This document shows, one piece after another, positions 38,801-44,933 of a stretch of DNA of 64,000 nucleotides. Origin of the DNA: Elysia chlorotica (lineage: Eukaryota > Mollusca > Gastropoda > Plakobranchidae); contig RQTK01000237.1 of assembly GCA_003991915.1 (NCBI GenBank), forward strand, positions 270,956 to 334,955. The letters are read 5' to 3'. The notes under the pieces are model-generated. The model was not told the DNA's origin and searched no databases. It saw nothing but the letters and a program-made list of their open reading frames with translations. Position numbers and translations under genes: made by a program. Position 1 is the stretch's first letter. The number at the start of each line of letters is the position of its first letter.

Positions 38801-39916
38801 TTAAATAAGCAGAGGTCACATTTTTTGTGAGTGTTTGCTTCTAAGTTGTCCTGATCTATATCAACTGCTTTCATTGTCCTTCTATTCGGTTTTAGCCGCA
38901 AAAAGAAATAATTCCCTTTTAATTATAAATTTGGTAACATTTTAACACACAGCTTAAGAGGTGATTCGCCTTCAGCCCGGTGGTTGAACTTGTGACCCAA
39001 TCAGGTTATCTGCGGGCATGCGGTACGAGCTGCAAACTAAAGGGCCGCGCCTTAACTGCCATGTTCAGAATATTGCTTTTACCTCTGGAAAAGAGAATAC
39101 TTTCTCAAACAACATTTAAACAGCTGAATTATGATTTTTTTTTCTTCCTGTAGATAAAACATTATTCTTTATGTTTCTTTCACCACCCATCCCTACTACC
39201 CTCTTTTTACTGTCAATCCCTGTTCCTTCTTTCACATTTGTATATTCCTGGCCCTGACCTTACCACCCAGATTGAGCAGATGTTTACTGGTTACGTGGAG
39301 ACGATTCCCCTCTCTATTGCCGGATGGAAAGATGTAATACATAAGAGCAAATACTTGCTAAGTACTACACATAAATGCAAACTGCATATTTAAAGAACAT
39401 TTTCCTTGTCTGGAAGCAGCTTAGATATTTTTTTTTAGCTTTTTATAAGTTCAAATTAGGTGATTTTCTTTTCTTGACAGTCAATCTGTACATTTTAAAT
39501 ATTGATTCTTAAAAATATGTAAAAAAAAGTTTACATAAGTTTGCTATGTTTGTTTGTATCTACTTCACTGCCCCATGCAGTGAAAAGTTTTATCTGCATC
39601 GGACTCAGAATTTTCACAAGTTAAACATATATAATAGAAGCAAGTTTTGTTCTCCTTCACTTAAAATGAGCATATCGGACGTAACCTTTTTCTTTCTGTT
39701 ATTATTTGCATCATTTTAAAGCTGTAATTTTTCTTCCTTCCCCTCTCCCCCTGCTGTAACCCTGGCTGTCGGCTTGTCTGTTAGTTCCTCCTGTTTGAGG
39801 TGAGCAAAAAGAATCAGGCAGCCGTGGAGAAGCTGTTTCTTCACTGCAGCAGACTGGGTCTCAGTGTAGACGGTTTCTTGGCAACCATCTCTCCAGCAAC
39901 CACCAGATCTAAGTAA
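3126..39916 (+). CDS. ZFC3H1: ZFC3H1, zinc finger C3H1 domain-containing protein (37 exons)
   Basis: ZFC3H1 is known in mammals as the scaffold of the PAXT connection. It bridges the exosome helicase MTR4 to poly(A)-bound PABPN1 so that polyadenylated nuclear RNAs are retained and degraded. The order of parts matches the family. An acidic KEEGELSEDDDD N terminus comes first, then charged and proline/serine-rich disordered regions, a coiled coil (about residues 1640-1800), one C3H zinc finger (CPYDLQGTCNDDSCLYQH, near residue 2040) and a helical HAT/TPR-like C terminus ending in FLLFEV...GLSVDGFLATI. Exon phases agree from exon 2 to the stop TAA at 39914. The protein is about 2,920 aa against about 1,990 aa in human; most of the excess lies in exons 9 and 10. 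One intron is GC-AG. The start is the first ATG in frame with the acidic motif. Identification is from family knowledge, not a search. Confidence 0.93.
3708..3752 (+). repeat. (TA)n(TG)n microsatellite
   Basis: Short TA run passing into a TG run with interruptions, in ZFC3H1 intron 1. Confidence 0.9.
3901..4045 (+). CDS. ZFC3H1: ZFC3H1 exon 2 (5' end uncertain)
   Basis: Reads SDDWSRFGEADNQDETEEEI and then a short coiled coil, IARLQKEYERIQEQLKNL, which lines up with the human LLLKYKQIQLELE stretch. The donor after 4045 (GACAGAG, then GTAAGA) is strong. Possible acceptors put the start at 3860, 3899 or 3901, depending on which exon 1 donor is used. Confidence 0.75.
4513..4664 (+). CDS. ZFC3H1: ZFC3H1 exon 3
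   Basis: Acidic linker starting ATDVETQLVELCDE and ending DDTATSGQ. The acceptor AG is at 4511-4512 and the donor GTGAGC follows 4664. Phase 1 in, phase 0 out. Confidence 0.85.
4779..4825 (+). repeat. Dispersed repeat, plus-strand copy
   Basis: The segment running from CAACATCGGACTCGACGAAA to GAGACTATCTTA matches the reverse complement of 34671-34717 with only a few changes. A shorter related motif, ACGAAACCTCAGACGTAACG, lies at about 6597-6616. Confidence 0.8.
5766..5880 (+). repeat. C run followed by (CT)n microsatellite
   Basis: A cytosine run followed by roughly 65 bases of perfect CT dinucleotides and then an interrupted CT-rich tail, inside ZFC3H1 intron 3. Confidence 0.98.
6658..6766 (+). 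CDS. ZFC3H1: ZFC3H1 exon 4, followed by a GC donor
   Basis: Reads DEDLEDSNEQELRRLALATS, matching the human DEEELSELQLRLLALQSAS helix. The reading phase requires the exon to end at CCAG with the donor GCAAGT, so intron 4 is of the minor GC-AG class. No usable GT donor nearby keeps phase with exon 5. Confidence 0.88.
7155..7550 (+). CDS. ZFC3H1: ZFC3H1 exon 5
   Basis: 132 codons: an acidic stretch (VDEEEEEDKENDDGDD) followed by a lysine-rich tail with RRKKLPKERKEK-type clusters, likely nuclear localisation signals. Acceptor CTGTTCAG, donor GTACTT. Confidence 0.9.
8372..8577 (+). CDS. ZFC3H1: ZFC3H1 exon 6
   Basis: Contains SLRQLALNDPQLAYNKFMEL, which aligns with the human IRDLSNQEEQYNRFMKLV helix, a conserved landmark of the family. 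Acceptor TTTTCACAG, donor GTGGGG. Confidence 0.92.
8905..9133 (+). CDS. ZFC3H1: ZFC3H1 exon 7
   Basis: Lys/Glu-rich linker ending YDQVEMDIDSGAEYQE, which matches the human NYEEVAMDTDSE motif. Acceptor CTGTAG, donor GTGGGT after 9133. Confidence 0.92.
9950..10005 (+). CDS. ZFC3H1: ZFC3H1 exon 8
   Basis: A 56 bp exon reading EATTIGKLQLAMQPVAPY. Acceptor ATTCATAG and donor GTAAGT are both good, and it joins exons 7 and 9 in phase. Confidence 0.85.
10466..12451 (+). CDS. ZFC3H1: ZFC3H1 exon 9, giant low-complexity exon
   Basis: A single 662-codon exon. It starts NMPLFAPVSSQ, runs into long proline tracts (encoded at about 10600-10710, as in human ZFC3H1), then an RS/SP-rich section in which RLSYSPSW, RLSHSPPATPP and RLSYSPPARPP recur. 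It ends in the conserved EEKMREMLLLSVINRRKNQLG helix, cut here to its core; human has EEEMLLREELLKSLANKRAF. Acceptor TTATTTCAG, donor GTAAGT. The SP repeats suggest proline-directed phosphorylation (inference). Confidence 0.95.
14246..15256 (+). CDS. ZFC3H1: ZFC3H1 exon 10
   Basis: 337 codons, Ser/Thr-rich and mostly disordered, with one predicted helix (YSLATLSKLKMLSMKQEHD). It corresponds to the short linker between the proline region and the VVVTL motif in human, so it is much expanded here. Acceptor GATTCAG, donor GTAACG. Confidence 0.93.
15764..15880 (+). CDS. ZFC3H1: ZFC3H1 exon 11
   Basis: Reads APVVVSLGSSSGSEDEDENV, matching human VVVTLNDSDDSESDGEAS, a hydrophobic patch followed by acidic serines (a SUMO-interaction-like pattern). 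Acceptor TTTCCAG, donor GTAAAG, phase 0 at both ends. Confidence 0.93.
16523..16596 (+). CDS. ZFC3H1: ZFC3H1 exon 12
   Basis: 24 codons plus two bases (DKSVSQESFQHQKLRNHEHI). It leads into the coiled coil and splices after TACAG in phase with exon 13. Confidence 0.85.
16901..17096 (+). CDS. ZFC3H1: ZFC3H1 exon 13, coiled coil
   Basis: Strong coiled coil (QDQALVKKLIAKALRFVQDQ, then RIAELTEQKKVAEKLARSF). It aligns with the human segment containing KITKLTEQLQATEKILNVNR, the region that precedes the zinc finger. Confidence 0.94.
17733..17879 (+). CDS. ZFC3H1: ZFC3H1 exon 14, end of coiled coil
   Basis: Continues the coiled coil (VQQVTNRLLKTKSKLTEEGK) and ends in a loop (FGPTYIPRPDHKTPG). Acceptor is TTTGAAG; donor GTGAGG. 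Confidence 0.9.
18867..19284 (+). CDS. ZFC3H1: ZFC3H1 exon 15
   Basis: 139 codons: a second helix (VLEKQKLIQKEKEIAAKLRL) matching the human MEKRRLQKLEYEYALKIQKL stretch, then an Ala/Thr-rich and Arg/Ser linker. Acceptor TTCAACAG, donor GTGAGG. Confidence 0.92.
19977..20128 (+). CDS. ZFC3H1: ZFC3H1 exon 16
   Basis: Linker exon ending FVMPTGSQLENLCKVQ, comparable to the human GLKIGELQKLYSKADSLKQL region. Acceptor CCCCAG, donor GTGGGT. Confidence 0.88.
20497..20568 (+). CDS. ZFC3H1: ZFC3H1 exon 17
   Basis: 24 codons, helical (SEKMEKQLKCRHKMLSEALS). Acceptor TTTTTTCAG and donor GTGAGT are strong; phase 0 at both ends, so the exon could be skipped without a frameshift. Confidence 0.9.
21138..21268 (+). 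CDS. ZFC3H1: ZFC3H1 exon 18
   Basis: Ends KLPYTSHLLVFRAYR, matching the human PYHSPLLVFKSYR motif directly before the zinc finger. Acceptor TTATCAG, donor GTCAGC. Confidence 0.95.
22131..22262 (+). CDS. ZFC3H1: ZFC3H1 exon 19, first part of C3H zinc finger
   Basis: Carries the three cysteines of the finger (CPYDLQGTCNDDSC), close to the human CRFDLTGTCNDDDC. Spacing is C-x7-C-x4-C-x3-H, with the histidine in exon 20; intron 19 splits a tyrosine codon inside the finger. This is the signature that names the protein. Confidence 0.97.
22647..22768 (+). CDS. ZFC3H1: ZFC3H1 exon 20, end of zinc finger
   Basis: Starts QHPQDYELTEQELLEDVVSY, matching human QHIQDYTLSRKQLFQDILSY. Supplies the zinc-binding histidine and the helix after it. 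Confidence 0.97.
23147..23248 (+). CDS. ZFC3H1: ZFC3H1 exon 21
   Basis: Reads IHVEKLLNRHKGKMSVDKLG, equivalent to human KYVEKLFGVNKDRMSMDQMA. Donor GTAGGT leaves one base (A) to complete the next codon. Confidence 0.94.
23859..23932 (+). other. Possible alternative exon with in-frame stop
   Basis: After an acceptor GTTTCCAG, this frame continues from exon 21 as TNTNPNPRRHDRIKEKKRYK and stops at TAA 23930-23932, with AATAAA at 23931-23936. It is not part of the conserved protein. It could be a terminal or poison exon giving a protein that keeps the finger but lacks the HAT region, or it may be chance. Confidence 0.25.
24431..24541 (+). CDS. ZFC3H1: ZFC3H1 exon 22
   Basis: Contains SRKWKPEGKVRDEKLSSEF, matching the human KRKWKPKFWRKPISDNSF stretch. 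Acceptor TGCTTTAG, donor GTTAGT, in phase with exons 21 and 23. Confidence 0.92.
24956..25130 (+). CDS. ZFC3H1: ZFC3H1 exon 23, start of HAT region
   Basis: Reads DTVLCEDDVRYFVSNTT and NTQLWIKLAGKKL, matching human DTVVTPDDVRYFTNET and HVQLWLKLAYKYL. This is the first half-a-TPR helix pair of the C-terminal scaffold. Confidence 0.95.
25517..25703 (+). CDS. ZFC3H1: ZFC3H1 exon 24, HAT repeat
   Basis: Contains ECLDLALSVLSRGLEANQGA and APDLWHCYLSLYRRH, matching human ALNVLARALENNKDNPEIWCHYLRLF. Ends ALEYAPSYDIWFL. The acceptor TTGAAG has little pyrimidine tract, but phase and homology fix it. Confidence 0.94.
26030..26383 (+). CDS. ZFC3H1: ZFC3H1 exon 25
   Basis: 118 codons. It starts YLDSIKTFPEKDAVSMNVLE, holds an inserted Ser/Thr-rich loop, and ends QVLEMIIYRLSLNVNAGRLK, matching human QLLEALLFRVQLHIFTGRCQ. 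Confidence 0.93.
26586..26774 (+). CDS. ZFC3H1: ZFC3H1 exon 26
   Basis: Contains LVLWLTLIHVLEWHQLPTCF and NQNPGRIMAK, matching human CLAWLAYIHLIEFNILPSKF and NDNPSRIV. Phase 0 at both ends. Confidence 0.94.
27143..27333 (+). CDS. ZFC3H1: ZFC3H1 exon 27
   Basis: Contains LDRLVRLHKLAAQVWTN and LYVSLVQSLVNLMLDHGR, comparable to the human ACLPLYTNMIALHQLLERYE helices. Acceptor TTGTTCCAG, donor GTTGGT. Confidence 0.92.
28063..28180 (+). CDS. ZFC3H1: ZFC3H1 exon 28
   Basis: Reads PEKAVDVCRELMTKETSVDL and then WLTLAQTHNYLHEMKKVK, a HAT pair matching human AAMELCKSLLESCPINCQLLEALVALYL in position. Confidence 0.92.
28761..28838 (+). CDS. ZFC3H1: ZFC3H1 exon 29
   Basis: 26 codons (VFEEALSSNSSSAKLHFYHN), the next HAT helix, matching human VWLTAFEKNPQNAEVFYHM. 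Donor GTAAGT; the next intron holds the Penelope-like relic. Confidence 0.92.
29255..30305 (+). mobile_element. Penelope-like retroelement relic, RT end plus GIY-YIG
   Basis: Lies in ZFC3H1 intron 29, same strand. The first part (29255-29620) resembles the end of a reverse transcriptase (ITIEANKKIMDFCDMTLEL, then AIKKNLPKSINYRINI and a NEEVF...YNNVLKRSGF block). After frameshifts come HFPRSNKLHKIINKNTIKVS, a Cys-rich patch CNCS...CPLIGNCLAKCVVYKE, then ETYIGLS..FKTRYNLHKSSF, which fits the GIY-YIG nuclease pattern YIG...FK.RY..H..SF. A last block reads KLSEHIWTLKNNNTDHRLRW. At least three frame changes and several stops show it is dead. The RT-then-GIY-YIG order is that of Penelope-like elements. 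Confidence 0.75.
30435..30538 (+). CDS. ZFC3H1: ZFC3H1 exon 30
   Basis: Reads EEEKALSNLEQFAISHFDVA, comparable to human NLLPFLRKFIASFFKPGFEK. Acceptor TGTCTTAG, donor GTAAAT; ends after two bases of a Cys codon. Confidence 0.92.
31006..31110 (+). CDS. ZFC3H1: ZFC3H1 exon 31
   Basis: Contains NLHLHKDIHMWLCFCLLLEL across the junction with exon 32, matching human FNHQVPYLWLIYCLCHPL. Acceptor ATTTCAG, donor GTATAG. Confidence 0.92.
31122..31383 (+). mobile_element. tRNA-headed SINE with 13 bp target-site duplication
   Basis: The body 31135-31370 is flanked by identical CTTTACAGTATTC at 31122-31134 and 31371-31383, so it is an intact insertion. The head (GGGGAGCGCGGTTACCCGGG, then GGTCCGTGGTTGCTACC) is a degenerate tRNA-like promoter. 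The middle carries the shared core CTACTGGTTGGGTCAGTGTC and the end is CATTAAACCAACTCAAC. It sits 11 bp after ZFC3H1 exon 31, just past the donor. Confidence 0.9.
32034..32138 (+). CDS. ZFC3H1: ZFC3H1 exon 32
   Basis: Reads LLLELEGEMHETVEMFERAL, matching human SIKETVEAYEAALGVAM. Ends CPSDLVTLWQR, as in human CDIVQKIWMDYL. Confidence 0.93.
32552..32878 (+). CDS. ZFC3H1: ZFC3H1 exon 33
   Basis: 109 codons: YLQYLVRSGTPVRELREMVT matches human YLVFANNRAAGSRNKVQEFK in position. It has an inserted Gly/Ser loop and then WLEELPAKDRLDILEMCLVL, matching human LSCVPKTQHSKTLERFCSVM. Confidence 0.93.
32913..32962 (+). repeat. 25 bp tandem duplication
   Basis: TAAATCTCTCTCGTAGTTTA plus five bases occurs twice in direct succession, just downstream of exon 33. 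Confidence 0.92.
32985..33147 (-). mobile_element. SINE fragment with tRNA-Thr-like head
   Basis: On the minus strand the head reads GAGGTAGCCTTGGGGATAGA, an anticodon-loop-like CTTGTAAAGCAG, and a B-box-like GGTTCCAGCCC. It then enters the same core as the other SINEs (CTACTGGTTGGGGCCGTGTC). The 3' tail is missing. Lies in ZFC3H1 intron 33. Confidence 0.75.
34350..34457 (+). CDS. ZFC3H1: ZFC3H1 exon 34
   Basis: Reads TLDLCLEANETRRAFSWCRL and ends RPASAAFWKT, comparable to human NVQILKLQAKMFTYNIPTCLATWKI. Acceptor TTGTTATAG, donor GTGAGT. Confidence 0.92.
34671..34717 (-). repeat. Dispersed repeat, minus-strand copy
   Basis: Reverse complement of the segment at 4779-4825, with a few substitutions and length changes. 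It lies in the 461 bp intron 34 of the same gene. Confidence 0.8.
34919..34958 (+). CDS. ZFC3H1: ZFC3H1 exon 35, microexon
   Basis: 40 bp reading AVAIAQLEGSQRE, matching human KIAIAAEIVLKGQREVHRLY. Acceptor CCACTCAG, donor GTTTGT. It joins exon 36 across a 4.3 kb intron filled with element relics. Confidence 0.92.
35806..36037 (+). pseudogene. Decayed C-x2-C / C-x2-C coding fragment
   Basis: In ZFC3H1 intron 35. RICGERSLTVKRREAFFK ends in a stop; after one frame change it continues EILITFGVEISGDQINKHSS, TICYHCVNKFKAVKILK and RARQLVKDIGHI. The C-x2-C...C-x2-C plan with a D..I..HS..IC..C block recalls the zinc-binding head of ZAD-like and RAG1-like proteins. I cannot name the family. It is clearly broken. 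Confidence 0.5.
36040..37000 (+). pseudogene. Unrecognised decayed coding-like stretch
   Basis: Open frames at 36289-36642 and 36668-37081 follow the zinc-binding fragment on the same strand. The second holds a helical ESLYFFGKNWQAAQTLKEEI and a conserved-looking HGCGLLSVRTGPIALGLDR. It may be the remainder of the same broken gene or of a multicopy element family. No function is assigned. Confidence 0.35.
37001..37345 (+). mobile_element. LINE reverse-transcriptase C-terminal relic
   Basis: Reads RIDALEMWIY, then with stops YGHVRSHSSLWKKIVEGMV, GTRGRGRRRISWVKNVED and IKCWEIALERERLE. This matches the well-known tail of non-LTR retrotransposon polymerases (LE.W.YR..., YGH..RH, VEG...G.RGRGR.R..W). 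Several stops show it is inactive. Lies in ZFC3H1 intron 35. Confidence 0.85.
38211..38760 (+). repeat. Short repeats and hairpins with GGGGTCGA/TCGACCCC motifs
   Basis: GGTATATTTC.ACCCCATGT occurs at about 38221 and 38287. Related palindromic stretches follow: GTGTCGACCCCGTTT near 38350, GGGGTCGAAAACGACACCCC near 38531 and GGGGTAGAAAATTACCCCC near 38730. It looks like a non-coding element or fold-back repeat in intron 35. Confidence 0.5.
39271..39333 (+). CDS. ZFC3H1: ZFC3H1 exon 36
   Basis: 21 codons (IEQMFTGYVETIPLSIAGWKD, here one residue over the fragment used for matching), equivalent to human VHRLYQRALQKLPLCASLWK. Acceptor CCACCCAG, donor GTAATA. Confidence 0.92.
39785..39916 (+). CDS. 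ZFC3H1: ZFC3H1 exon 37, terminal coding exon
   Basis: 44 codons: FLLFEVSKKNQAAVEKLFLH, CSRLGLSVDGFLATISP and ATTRSK then TAA. Human ends QLLFEASEGG...CQEIGVSLNELLNLNS, so the family C terminus is complete. Confidence 0.95.
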   Translation, partial: FLLFEVSKKNQAAVEKLFLHCSRLGLSVDGFLATISPATTRSK

Positions 39917-40028
39917 AGTGGTTCCTCTAGCAACTCTAGACAGGTGTTTTCAGTTTTTTTCTTTTTTTTTTTTTAAATCTGTTGTTTAAAATAGAATAGA
40001 GAAGAAAAAGATGAATAGCAATCAGAAA

Positions 40029-40040
40029 AATAAAAATAAA
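40029..40040 (+). promoter_or_regulatory. Candidate poly(A) signals for ZFC3H1 (proximal)
   Basis: Two overlapping AATAAA hexamers lie about 115 bp after the stop codon, in an A-rich context that lowers their specificity. Confidence 0.4.
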
Positions 40041-40180
40041 AAGAGCGAATGGAAAGATCTTTTTGCTAGGTAAAAACAACAAAAAGGATATTAAAACAAA
40101 AATGTAGATAATTGTTTTGAGTAAATGTAAATTATTCAAGGACTCAAAGAGTTAATAGATGTAGGCTCAAAACATGTAAG

Positions 40181-40515
40181 AAAGTATTTAAAAGCTCAGC
40201 GATGTAAAAAGTTTCCAATGAAGTGCTCTTTCCACTGATCTGCAATGGCCATGAGTAAGTTGGGACAAGAGGATCAGATTCAAGATATTTTTTCAAAAAA
40301 AAGACGAGAAGGGTATGACCGTTGAAGTGGACATCTGGGTGACCAGCCAAAGTATTTAAAAGCTCAGCGATGTAAAAAGTTTCCAATGAAGTGCTCTTTC
40401 CACTGATCTGCAATGGCCATGAGTAAGTTGGGACAAGAGGATCAGATTCAAGATATTTTTTCAAAAAAAGACGAGGAAGGTATGACCGTTGAAGTGGACA
40501 TCTGGGTGACCAGCC
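40181..40515 (+). repeat. 168 bp tandem duplication
   Basis: Units 40181-40348 and 40349-40515 are almost identical. On the minus strand both keep an open frame (LESDPLVPTYSWPLQISGKS, and HPDVHFNGHT in the second part), giving a 106-codon ORF made of two copies. I do not recognise the peptide. The low divergence suggests a recent duplication. Confidence 0.92.
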
Positions 40516-40804
40516 TTCTCCATCTCTAACACTTTGATGATCACAGTAAGTAACCTCATTTCATGTCGGTGTTGGGAAATGTCATTGCAACCTTTTGTGC
40601 ATATCATGTCTCCACCACATCATTCTTTTGAATACATTGATTTGAAACGTTTTGTTTTGTTTTGTTTTTGGTTGTTTGTTTGTTATATGTGTCCAGGGGT
40701 GTAACATATCATCAAATTCATTTTCTTTTTTCTTTGTTGTAGCTGTTTTATCAAGTTAGCGAAATAGCTGAAATGTTTGCCTGATGTGCAGTGTGCAAGT
40801 GATT

Positions 40805-40810
40805 AATAAA
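40805..40810 (+). promoter_or_regulatory. Candidate poly(A) signal for ZFC3H1 (distal)
   Basis: AATAAA in GATTAATAAAGCAATGAG, followed by a GT-rich stretch (GTTGTGTGCG) about 15 bp later, the usual layout for a cleavage site. Confidence 0.45.
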
Positions 40811-40830
40811 GCAATGAGTTGTGTGCGATT

Positions 40831-43800
40831 TTTGAGCTAGTTTATCCCTTTCTAACTGTTGCCAAATATTAGGATTTATTTGTTCTCTACTATGTGTGGC
40901 TACCTGAATAAGTTTTAATATTTGGTTAAAATAGAGTTAGGGTCTAAATTTTAGAAATTTATAATCCTGCAGGATGAGCATTAATATTGCTTTGTTTTAG
41001 AAGGAACACCAAGAAGCAGTGGGATGCTAGAGTCTGGTTTATATCAGTACTCTTTTTGGATGAAGGCCTTTTCATGACTTGTAGAAGAAAGAAACAGACA
41101 CTAAGTTAACTCCTTCCCATGGCTTACACAAGCTATGCATATTGATAAACTTGTGTTGATCTGCACACCTTCGATTTCAAAATAATAAAAATCATAGCTT
41201 TATAGTGCACACAGAAAATAAGCCTCAAATGGAGCGATATGAGAAGGTTACAAATCCGTGATTACCCCATACACATTGCCAGTTTGTCAGGGAGTAGTTT
41301 GGGCTGTGGATTGTAATTAGTGAAATTACTAGTTTTAAAACTGCTTGGTTTGAAAGTTTTACTTCTGTTTACACATTTTGACTCCTTTGGATTGATTAGG
41401 AAGCTTTTAATATGTCTGATCAGATTGCAACTTATGTTTAACACTGCACTGATTCTCTTGTTTTAGCCTGTTTTCCTCTCTCTATTGTAGCACAGGAGTA
41501 TTTGCTCACTATGTGTCAACTTGTGTAAAAGATGTCAGCCATTTGTTATATGATGTTTGTGGAGTTTTTCTTTGATTTTATTTTCATTTTGTTGTTATTT
41601 TGTGCTTTAGATGTTGAATCATGCACTGCTGATTTGAATGTCTGTTTAATGTTACACTTTATGCCATATTTGGAGAAGTAAAAGACTCACAAACTAAAAA
41701 GAGACCAAGGGAGAAATTACAGGAGTGGTGGATTGTTATTCTATTGTCATCGCCTGGTGTCTTGAGGACCATGACTGTAATGAGCAATCACCCTGACCAA
41801 CTTGTTACATGTTATCTCTATTCCAAACCACAAGAGAGGACTGATAGCCTTGTCACGAGCCAAGCTTAAGTTCAAGAAAGATTGTTTAAGAAGGCAAACA
41901 ATTTCATCATTGAAAGCTTATCTGAGATCGAAAATCCATAACTCAAAAGAGGAATTTTCTATTGCGAGACTGTTCTTAATGAAAATCATCAAGTGTGTTT
42001 TACAAATCTACACCATGAAAAGTACTAAAACCACTATGAGACTTTTAGTTATGCCTGAATAGGTTTGGATCAGTAAGTTGCAATAACAAGACAAGCTGAG
42101 ATTGTACGTAAAAAATCCAATTTTCTATTAAACTTTTTAGTAGACAGAAGCATACTATTATGTGAAACCAAGCCCCAAGCTCCTCAGCAATTTCCAATGG
42201 CAATCAAGTATAAGCATATCAGCATTTTACTTCACACCTATGTACTCTGGTGCTCAGCCTGACAAATTCTATTAACCACCTGATTTTACAAGGAAGGGAA
42301 GCAGATAATCAAGAAAAGAGATTGAAAGTCACATGCAAAAATCAGATCGACCCCCCCCCATTGCTGTGGATGTCACCAATTAAGTGAGAATGGAAATCCC
42401 CAGAAACTTCCTTGCATTATCACGACCAATGGCGTGGGGAATGGGATCACCTTGAACAATAGGATCTGTAACTTTATTAGAGTCTCAAGTCTATATTTTA
42501 GTTTTTTGTGTAACTCATTAATTTTGATGCCTGAAACAAACTTTATTGGGTACTTATAATCATGTATGTATTTAGTCTATGACATGTCTCAATTTCTTGT
42601 TTTCTCCTTGGCTGAAACAGCTTTTTGCTCTCTTCACCTTCATTGCCATGATATCTAAAAAAATTCTTTAACATATTGGATACTTCTGATCTTCTATTTT
42701 TGTCTTCCTAATCCAGTGATACTCCAATCACATTTTATAATGGATGCTTCCAAGTCATCTATATATACCTTAGTCTCGATTTTAGCCTCTTGTTGATAAT
42801 TGATCTGTAACAATAATTTATTGTTATAGTGGTGTTTTTTTTTTAAAAATTAATAGTATTCTGTGCCTTTTGCAATGACGCAGCTAAAAAAGGATTCAAA
42901 CTTAATGTTCTCATGTTCTGTAGTTGCAATGACTCCAATCTTGCTATAAAATCAGTGTGTTCCTCAAATGACAATGATTCCCTTCTTAAATGTTGGAACA
43001 ACAGTTTCCCCTGATCTTTTTGTCAAGTAACTATAGTTGTTTTCCTCTCATTACTTACTATTATTTTATTATTATTTTTTTTATTATGTTTTTTATTTTG
43101 TATTTTATTATTTTTTTAAATTCATTTACAAATGCTCTTCCATGATGATCTTCCTTTTTAGCTTTGTTGATATGAATTATATACATGTACACGCACAGTG
43201 CATATTTTGAAGATTAGAAGCGTCAGCATTACTTTGTAATATATTGTCATCGTCTTCTTTTTTTCCATTTTGTCAGAGACCATTTGGGTAAATGCTCATA
43301 TCAGACTGAATCAAAAGTTTGTATATGGTTAACTAATTAAATGTTTGAAAGGCAAACACTTAAATAATTATTTTCTTTTTTTAACAAATAAAAAAAGCAA
43401 ACAAATTAAAACATGCCAAAACGCTTACATGCATTTTATAATTATTTGTTTTTAATCACAAATCAACCCATACGGTTACTCTGGCAAAATATAATTGAGT
43501 AAATTGAAGATGACATATGTGTATTAAAAAACCATCGCATCAGTTACTTTTCCTTATTGTACAACTAATTTTTGTAATGATGCAGAAAATGATTATTCAG
43601 GTGCTATGTTGTTGTTTGTTTGTCAAAGTTTGTTTTAGAATATATATTGCATAATAAAATTGGCACCTGAATAACCGTTTCTAACACTATAAGAATAATA
43701 AGTATATGTAATGAATAAATGTCGATATAATATACTTTTGCTTGATTCAATTCATTACAATTTCATTCCTTCCTTCATTATGTTATTGTTTCATGCTATC

Positions 43801-44520
43801 ATTGCACATTTTCTTATTCTCATCATTTTTAACTTCATGTAAGTTGGTGTTCCAATTTCCATATTTATAACTTAATAATGTGATTCTAAAGACATGAATG
43901 TTTGCATCATACCGTTTAAACTGTTTGTGCTTGAACAAACTTTGAATGGTGTGGTGAAGAGAAATCTAACGAAAACATTGCGCAATAAAAAAAAATTTTG
44001 TAAAGAACATTCTCTGTTTCTTTTTTTTATCTACACATGAATCTTCGAAAACTAATTTTAAGTGACTGTAAGTGACTAAGTCTGTTGTATTTTCCACAAT
44101 TTAGAAAAAAATTAAGCTGCGTTTGAACACAGTGTCTATATTAAAGATATTATTTGAGTTTTCAAAATAGCAGACATACCTATTTCTACTAACAGCAAAA
44201 TTCATAATGCCTTTTCTTTGCAATCATGAATTTATAAAAATCTTGGAAATATACTATACGATGATTTTCATTTTGATTTAATTTGTGCAGGCAGAATATT
44301 TCATATTCAATATTGGAAGTTGAAGTGTTATAATTATTAAATATCAAATTTTAAGAAGTTAAAAAGAATGTTTTTTATGCTGTCAATAAGGTAATACAAT
44401 GTCTATTCATAAAATTGGATAACAGGTAGATAGTGTAAATGATACATCACATAAATGACACATTTTATTACCTTCTGGTCCAGCTAGACCACTTGTACTT
44501 TGTACGTAAAAAAGATATAA
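40831..44520. other. Intergenic, nothing recognised
   Basis: AT-rich DNA between the two convergent genes. No exon-like frame, RNA gene or clear repeat stands out; open frames are short and of random composition. Confidence 0.6.
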
Positions 44521-44526
44521 TGGATA

Positions 44527-44550
44527 GTAATAATAATAGTAATAATAATG

Positions 44551-44610
<60 letters not shown>

Positions 44611-44611
44611 T
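44527..44611 (+). repeat. (AAT)n microsatellite
   Basis: About 28 AAT/TAA units with two early interruptions. It produces artefact Asn- and Tyr-run reading frames. Confidence 0.98.
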
Positions 44612-44627
44612 TTTAGTACACTTTCCA

Positions 44628-44852
44628 CATGGACTAGGTTGGCAGCCCTGCAACAGTTTTCTAATTGGGAAGTTTCTGATTTGAAACCCACAATTAGGCA
44701 GAATTTACCCATCAGATTTTGTCCGCTATTGGTTGGGACGGTGTCAGAGTAATGTGACAGATGCCTCTGCCCTGTTCATTTGTGGCACTACATAAATGTG
44801 TCAGTAGTTAGTCTTTGAACCCATCCGCATTATAGCCTAGCTGCTGGCAAAC
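44628..44852 (+). mobile_element. SINE copy, degenerate
   Basis: Starts with a worn tRNA-like head (GGACTAGGTTGGCAGCCC, TTTGAAACCCACAATTAGGC). It then has the shared core (CTATTGGTTGGGACGGTGTC, AGTAATGTGAC) and part of the tail (CATCCGCATTATAGCC). A second copy follows at 44934. Confidence 0.75.
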
Positions 44853-44933
44853 AACTACGGGTGGGCAACTTTTTTCAAATCACATTATTCAAGGCCTATT
44901 CCTGTGTGCATACTAATTTGGGGAATTTATACA

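Larger units (their letters stand above)
39917..40830 (+). other. ZFC3H1: Probable ZFC3H1 3' UTR
   Basis: Follows the stop codon. Two poly(A) signal groups can serve: AATAAA twice at 40029-40040, or AATAAA at 40805-40810. If the second is used, the UTR includes the 168 bp tandem duplication. Confidence 0.5.

Noticed and set aside
41802-42062. 86-codon plus-strand frame in the intergenic zone
   Set aside because: Lys-rich but with no recognisable domain or splice context.
44407-44712. Tyr-, Asn- and Leu-run frames
   Set aside because: Artefacts of the AAT microsatellite.
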